Positions 6,484-8,941 of a stretch of 8,941 nucleotides of DNA are shown here, piece after piece. Location: assembly GCA_002450295.1 (NCBI GenBank), contig DJYX01000076.1, positions 13,700 to 22,640 of the forward strand, given 5' to 3'. A program made the position numbers and the translations under genes. Position 1 is the stretch's first letter. Each line of letters starts with the position of its first letter. Origin of the DNA: Deltaproteobacteria bacterium UBA6967 (GTDB taxonomy: Bacteria; SAR324; NAC60-12). The notes under the pieces were generated by a model. That model was not told where the DNA came from and made no database searches. It saw only the letters and a program-made list of their open reading frames with translations.

Positions 6484-6834
6484 TCACCGAAGTTGACCAT
6501 CGACATACCTTTGTTGCTCCGCACAGGTATTGTTAGAGATACAGTCTTGCCAGTTTTGGCCATCAGCCTTCATCACGTCACCGGCAACACCAAAAAAGAA
6601 TACTCCGAGCAAAACAGTAGAAATTAGCAGTAAGAACCAGACGTATTTTTTCTCAAAATTGAGATGCATGAAGTAAGCGGCGACGTAATAGGTCTTTACG
6701 AGCGCAATTCCGAAAGCAGTCAATAGCGTGAGCCACGGAATTCCTAGCTCTGGTCCAATGATACTGACCACCAAGAGTACTAAGAGAAGTACCCAAATCT
6801 TTACATAATTTGGATGTGCGTGTGCTCCAGCCAT
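6484..6834 (-). CDS. ctaF: caa3-type cytochrome c oxidase subunit IV (COX4_pro family)
   Basis: Small accessory subunit of the bacterial heme-copper oxidase in the inner membrane; 116 residues from the ATG at 6834. It opens with the family-typical AHAHPNYVKIW and has three transmembrane helices at about 11-30, 32-57 and 64-86, with KTYYVAAYFMHLNFEKK between the second and third, as in prokaryotic COX4. A longer reading from 6897 would overlap the end of ctaE by about 60 nt with arginine- and proline-rich sequence unlike the family, so I reject it. The start lies 2 nt after the ctaE stop with no clear Shine-Dalgarno, which suggests translational coupling. The tail after the third helix contains C98 and C104 (DCISNNTCAE), an uncommon Cys pair probably on the periplasmic side if the N-terminus is cytoplasmic. 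Confidence 0.92.
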   Translation of the reverse strand: MAGAHAHPNYVKIWVLLLVLLVVSIIGPELGIPWLTLLTAFGIALVKTYYVAAYFMHLNFEKKYVWFLLLISTVLLGVFFFGVAGDVMKADGQNWQDCISNNTCAEQQRYVDGQLR

Positions 6835-6836
6835 AT

Positions 6837-7430
6837 TCACTTTGCGATGTAGAGGAGTGGGAAAAGGAAAATCCAGACGATATCGACAAAATGCCAATAC
6901 AGCCCGATCAATTCAACCCTGTGTGGGTTGAAGCCTTTCCTGAGATCAAAGGAGATCAAAGCCATAATGACCATACCTCCGATCACATGCAGGGCATGTA
7001 GTCCTGTTGCCGTATAGTAAAAAGACCAATAAGTATTGGTCAAAGGCGTCTTCAGCAGCTCTGGATCATCAGTGAAAAGTTTTGAGGAATATTCATAATA
7101 TTTGACCAGCAAGAAGACGAGGCCTCCACCAATTGTGTACCAGATAAATTTAAATGCCCGGTCAAAATCCTTCTTCTCTGCAGCGTCGTGTGCCAATACG
7201 ATGAAAAGGCTGGAAGTCAGCAGGACGAATGTATTAAACGCACCTGCTGGAACTTTCGTAAAAACAGCTTCTCCGCCCCACCAAGGATTATTTAGTCGGT
7301 AAAGAATGTAGCAAGCAATCAATCCACCAAAAATGAAAATCTCTGAGGCTAGTAGCCACCATACCGCGAGTCGTCCGGTTGGGATTCCAGTTGCTGAACG
7401 GCTGGTTGCCAAAGGTCCTTGCATAGACAT
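6837..7430 (-). CDS. ctaE: Cytochrome c oxidase subunit III (short, five-helix form)
   Basis: Inner-membrane subunit III of the aa3/caa3-type oxidase, 197 residues. The N-terminal GIPTGRLAVWWLLASEIFIFGG carries the conserved Glu (E30). The TATGLHALHVIGG motif and the C-terminal YWHFVDIVWIFLFPLLYIA motif are canonical for COX3. The first two helices of mitochondrial-type subunit III are absent, which is normal for the bacterial short form. The gene follows ctaD after 55 nt containing a hairpin and precedes the subunit IV gene by 2 nt. The ATG at 7430 has only a weak purine-rich site (GAGAAA) upstream; a second ATG two codons later is an equal alternative. Confidence 0.95.
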   Translation of the reverse strand: MSMQGPLATSRSATGIPTGRLAVWWLLASEIFIFGGLIACYILYRLNNPWWGGEAVFTKVPAGAFNTFVLLTSSLFIVLAHDAAEKKDFDRAFKFIWYTIGGGLVFLLVKYYEYSSKLFTDDPELLKTPLTNTYWSFYYTATGLHALHVIGGMVIMALISFDLRKGFNPHRVELIGLYWHFVDIVWIFLFPLLYIAK

Positions 7431-7455
7431 AATGATTTCTCAGAAGGTCATTCAG

Positions 7456-7475
7456 GGGAGAAACAAAGTTCTCCC
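7456..7475 (-). other. Intercistronic hairpin between ctaD and ctaE
   Basis: A perfect 7-bp inverted repeat (GGGAGAA / TTCTCCC) with a 6-nt loop lies 10 nt after the ctaD stop. In the minus-strand transcript it is not followed by a U-tract, so it is unlikely to be a full terminator. It is better seen as an mRNA-stability or processing element that could set the ctaD to ctaE ratio. Confidence 0.5.
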
Positions 7476-7485
7476 TTGTTTATAA

Positions 7486-8941
7486 TCAGTTGCGATCGGG
7501 CATATTTTGAGGCCAGTAGTCTTCCTTATTACCAGGGACACTGTATTCATAGGGCCCACGATACACAGTAGGAAGTTCTGCAAAGTTGCCGTGGGGAGGA
7601 GGCGATGGAACTGTCCATTCTAGTGTATTAGATTTCCAAGGATTCGCTGGAGCCTTCTCTCCTTTGAACATGCTTACGAAAAAATTGTATGCGAAGACGA
7701 ATTGAAATAACAGCATGGTCACCATGGAAACCGTTGCAAAGACACGGATTCCTTGTAGATCAGCTGTAGCCAAGTCTGGAAAGTGCTGAAAATTATAAAT
7801 TCGTCGATGCTGTCCAGCCATTCCAACTAGGAAGAGAGGTAAGAATATACCATTGAAAGGAATGATTGTACCCCAGAAGTGGATCTTACCCAGCGTTTCA
7901 TCCATCATTCTTCCAAACATTTTTGGATACCAGTAGTACAAGCCTGCGAACATCCCAATGATCGCAATGGGGAAAAAGGTATAGTGGAAGTGTGCGATTA
8001 CGAAATAACTGTCATGAAAATAGATATCCAAGGCACTAGAACCAAGGTAGATTCCTGTGACACCACCAAGCAGAAAGGTAATTAAGAAACCCAGTGCCCA
8101 CAGCATCGGGGTTCGGAATTCAATTGACCCTCCGTAAAGCGTAGCTATGTAACTGAATAAAATTTCGGCGATAGGAATTGAAATCAGCAGGGTTGTAACG
8201 AGGAAGATGTTTGCCATGCGAGGGTCAATTCCAGCAATAAACTGGTGGTGGGCCCAAACAACAAATGCCAGTCCACCTGTTGCGAAGGTAGTGTAGAGAA
8301 TTGTCTTGTAGCCAAAGAGTTTCTTGCGAGCAAAGGTTGTCATGATCTCAGCGACGATACCTAGGGCTGGAAGCAAGACCACATATACCTCTGGGTGACC
8401 AAAAAACCAGAATAAGTGCTGCCAAAGTATTGGATCACCACCCCCAGAAGGCACAAAGAAGGTGGTACCAATTCGCTGGTCCATCAGAAGCATGATCGAT
8501 CCAGCTATCAATGGACCAACTGAAGCCATGAACATGATCGAAGCCAATACAATCATCCAGACTACCATGGGAATGTCGGTCATCCGCATTCCTGGCGCAC
8601 GAGCGTTCATCGAAGTAGTTACAAAATTAATCCCTCCGATCAGGAACGCCACAAACTCAAGGGCGACAGCAATCAACCAAAGTGAGGCTCCCCAATCCGT
8701 CAGGTTGTATTCGGCGACTGCTGATAAGGGGGGATAAGAAGTCCAGGCTCCGCCAAATCCTCCACCTTGTACGAAGAAGGACATGAACAGGACCACTACA
8801 CTGAGTAGAAAGATTTGGAAGGATAAACGATTCAATCTTGGAAAGACCATGTCGTCGCAGCCGATCATCAGCGGAATCAGGATGTTTCCGAAAGCAGCGA
8901 TGAGTACGGGCATCGCCACCCAGAAAATCATGATTGAACCA
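7486..8941 (-). CDS. ctaD: Cytochrome c oxidase subunit I, A-type heme-copper oxidase (partial, N-terminus off the window)
   Basis: Catalytic subunit that reduces O2 at the heme a3/CuB centre and pumps protons across the inner membrane. The frame stays open to the right edge (GSI before the first Met at 8931), matching the HG[ST]IMIF region of helix II; about 60-80 N-terminal residues, including the first heme a His, lie outside. Numbering from that Met: CuB ligands H179, H228 and H229; Tyr Y183 (GHPEVY) for the His-Tyr cross-link; heme a3 ligand H314 and heme a ligand H316 (VIAHFHY); Mg/propionate region H306-D307. The D-channel is intact: N16, D27 (GCDDMVFPR), N34 and E181, giving an A1-type GHPEV signature. 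The K-channel segment instead reads IPIAEILFSYIATLYGGS, with I254 and I257 where Thr and Lys are usual. No fusion to subunit III is present; the C-terminus ends soon after the last helix. Confidence 0.95.
   Translation of the reverse strand, partial: GSIMIFWVAMPVLIAAFGNILIPLMIGCDDMVFPRLNRLSFQIFLLSVVVLFMSFFVQGGGFGGAWTSYPPLSAVAEYNLTDWGASLWLIAVALEFVAFLIGGINFVTTSMNARAPGMRMTDIPMVVWMIVLASIMFMASVGPLIAGSIMLLMDQRIGTTFFVPSGGGDPILWQHLFWFFGHPEVYVVLLPALGIVAEIMTTFARKKLFGYKTILYTTFATGGLAFVVWAHHQFIAGIDPRMANIFLVTTLLISIPIAEILFSYIATLYGGSIEFRTPMLWALGFLITFLLGGVTGIYLGSSALDIYFHDSYFVIAHFHYTFFPIAIIGMFAGLYYWYPKMFGRMMDETLGKIHFWGTIIPFNGIFLPLFLVGMAGQHRRIYNFQHFPDLATADLQGIRVFATVSMVTMLLFQFVFAYNFFVSMFKGEKAPANPWKSNTLEWTVPSPPPHGNFAELPTVYRGPYEYSVPGNKEDYWPQNMPDRN

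Noticed and set aside
6835..6897. Upstream extension of the subunit IV gene to 6897
   Set aside because: It overlaps the ctaE 3' end, and its translation (rich in Arg and Pro) does not resemble COX4 proteins; the ATG at 6834 gives the family-typical N-terminus.
7456..7475. Rho-independent terminator after ctaD
   Set aside because: There is no U-tract after the stem on the transcribed strand, and downstream oxidase genes continue immediately.
1..8941. A new defence, mobile or biosynthetic system
   Set aside because: Every long frame is a housekeeping enzyme, wall enzyme or oxidase subunit; no CRISPR, insertion sequence, integrase, toxin pair or reverse transcriptase signal was seen.

Overview
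The window carries ordinary chromosomal genes of a Gram-negative, aerobically respiring bacterium with roughly 45-48% GC by eye. The Gram-negative reading rests on an MltD-type lytic transglycosylase, a periplasmic YkuD/NTF2-type L,D-transpeptidase-like protein and an A-type cytochrome oxidase operon. The oxidase layout (subunit I, short subunit III, caa3-type subunit IV, second subunit III, small Cys-motif membrane protein) resembles what I recall from deltaproteobacterial and related lineages. I cannot fix the taxon from the sequence.

Layout: (1) Positions 1-1645, minus strand: an unrecognised 131-residue protein with a TTG start, followed after 23 nt by miaB (tRNA ms2i6A37 methylthiotransferase). 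miaB runs off the left edge inside its TRAM domain. (2) Positions 1646-1854: a 209-nt AT-rich divergent spacer containing a 10-bp direct repeat. (3) Positions 1855-4644, plus strand: an MltD-like murein transglycosylase with five LysM repeats, then argB (N-acetylglutamate kinase, arginine-sensitive type) 48 nt downstream. (4) Positions 4652-8941, minus strand, convergent with argB across 7 nt: the tail of a terminal-oxidase operon, read right to left as ctaD (5' end outside the window), ctaE, caa3-type subunit IV, a second subunit III, a small CxxC membrane protein, and last a YkuD-domain peptidoglycan enzyme with an NTF2-like C-terminal domain.

The oxidase genes are packed with 2-55 nt gaps and should encode one proton-pumping heme-copper complex that reduces oxygen. 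Subunit II (ctaC), the heme-A genes and the assembly factors are not seen; they presumably lie to the right or elsewhere. Two peptidoglycan-active proteins, MltD and the L,D-transpeptidase-like protein, flank argB, but they are on opposite strands and I see no direct functional link.

Nothing here looks like a new defence, mobile or biosynthetic system: no CRISPR, IS, tRNA, rRNA or phage genes were seen. The most interesting details are these: subunit I keeps the D-channel and all visible metal ligands but lacks the usual K-channel Lys and Thr; the operon has two dissimilar subunit III genes; a tiny conserved-looking CAVCF membrane protein closes the oxidase cluster; subunit IV has a Cys-pair tail; and two MltD LysM repeats are nearly identical at the DNA level.
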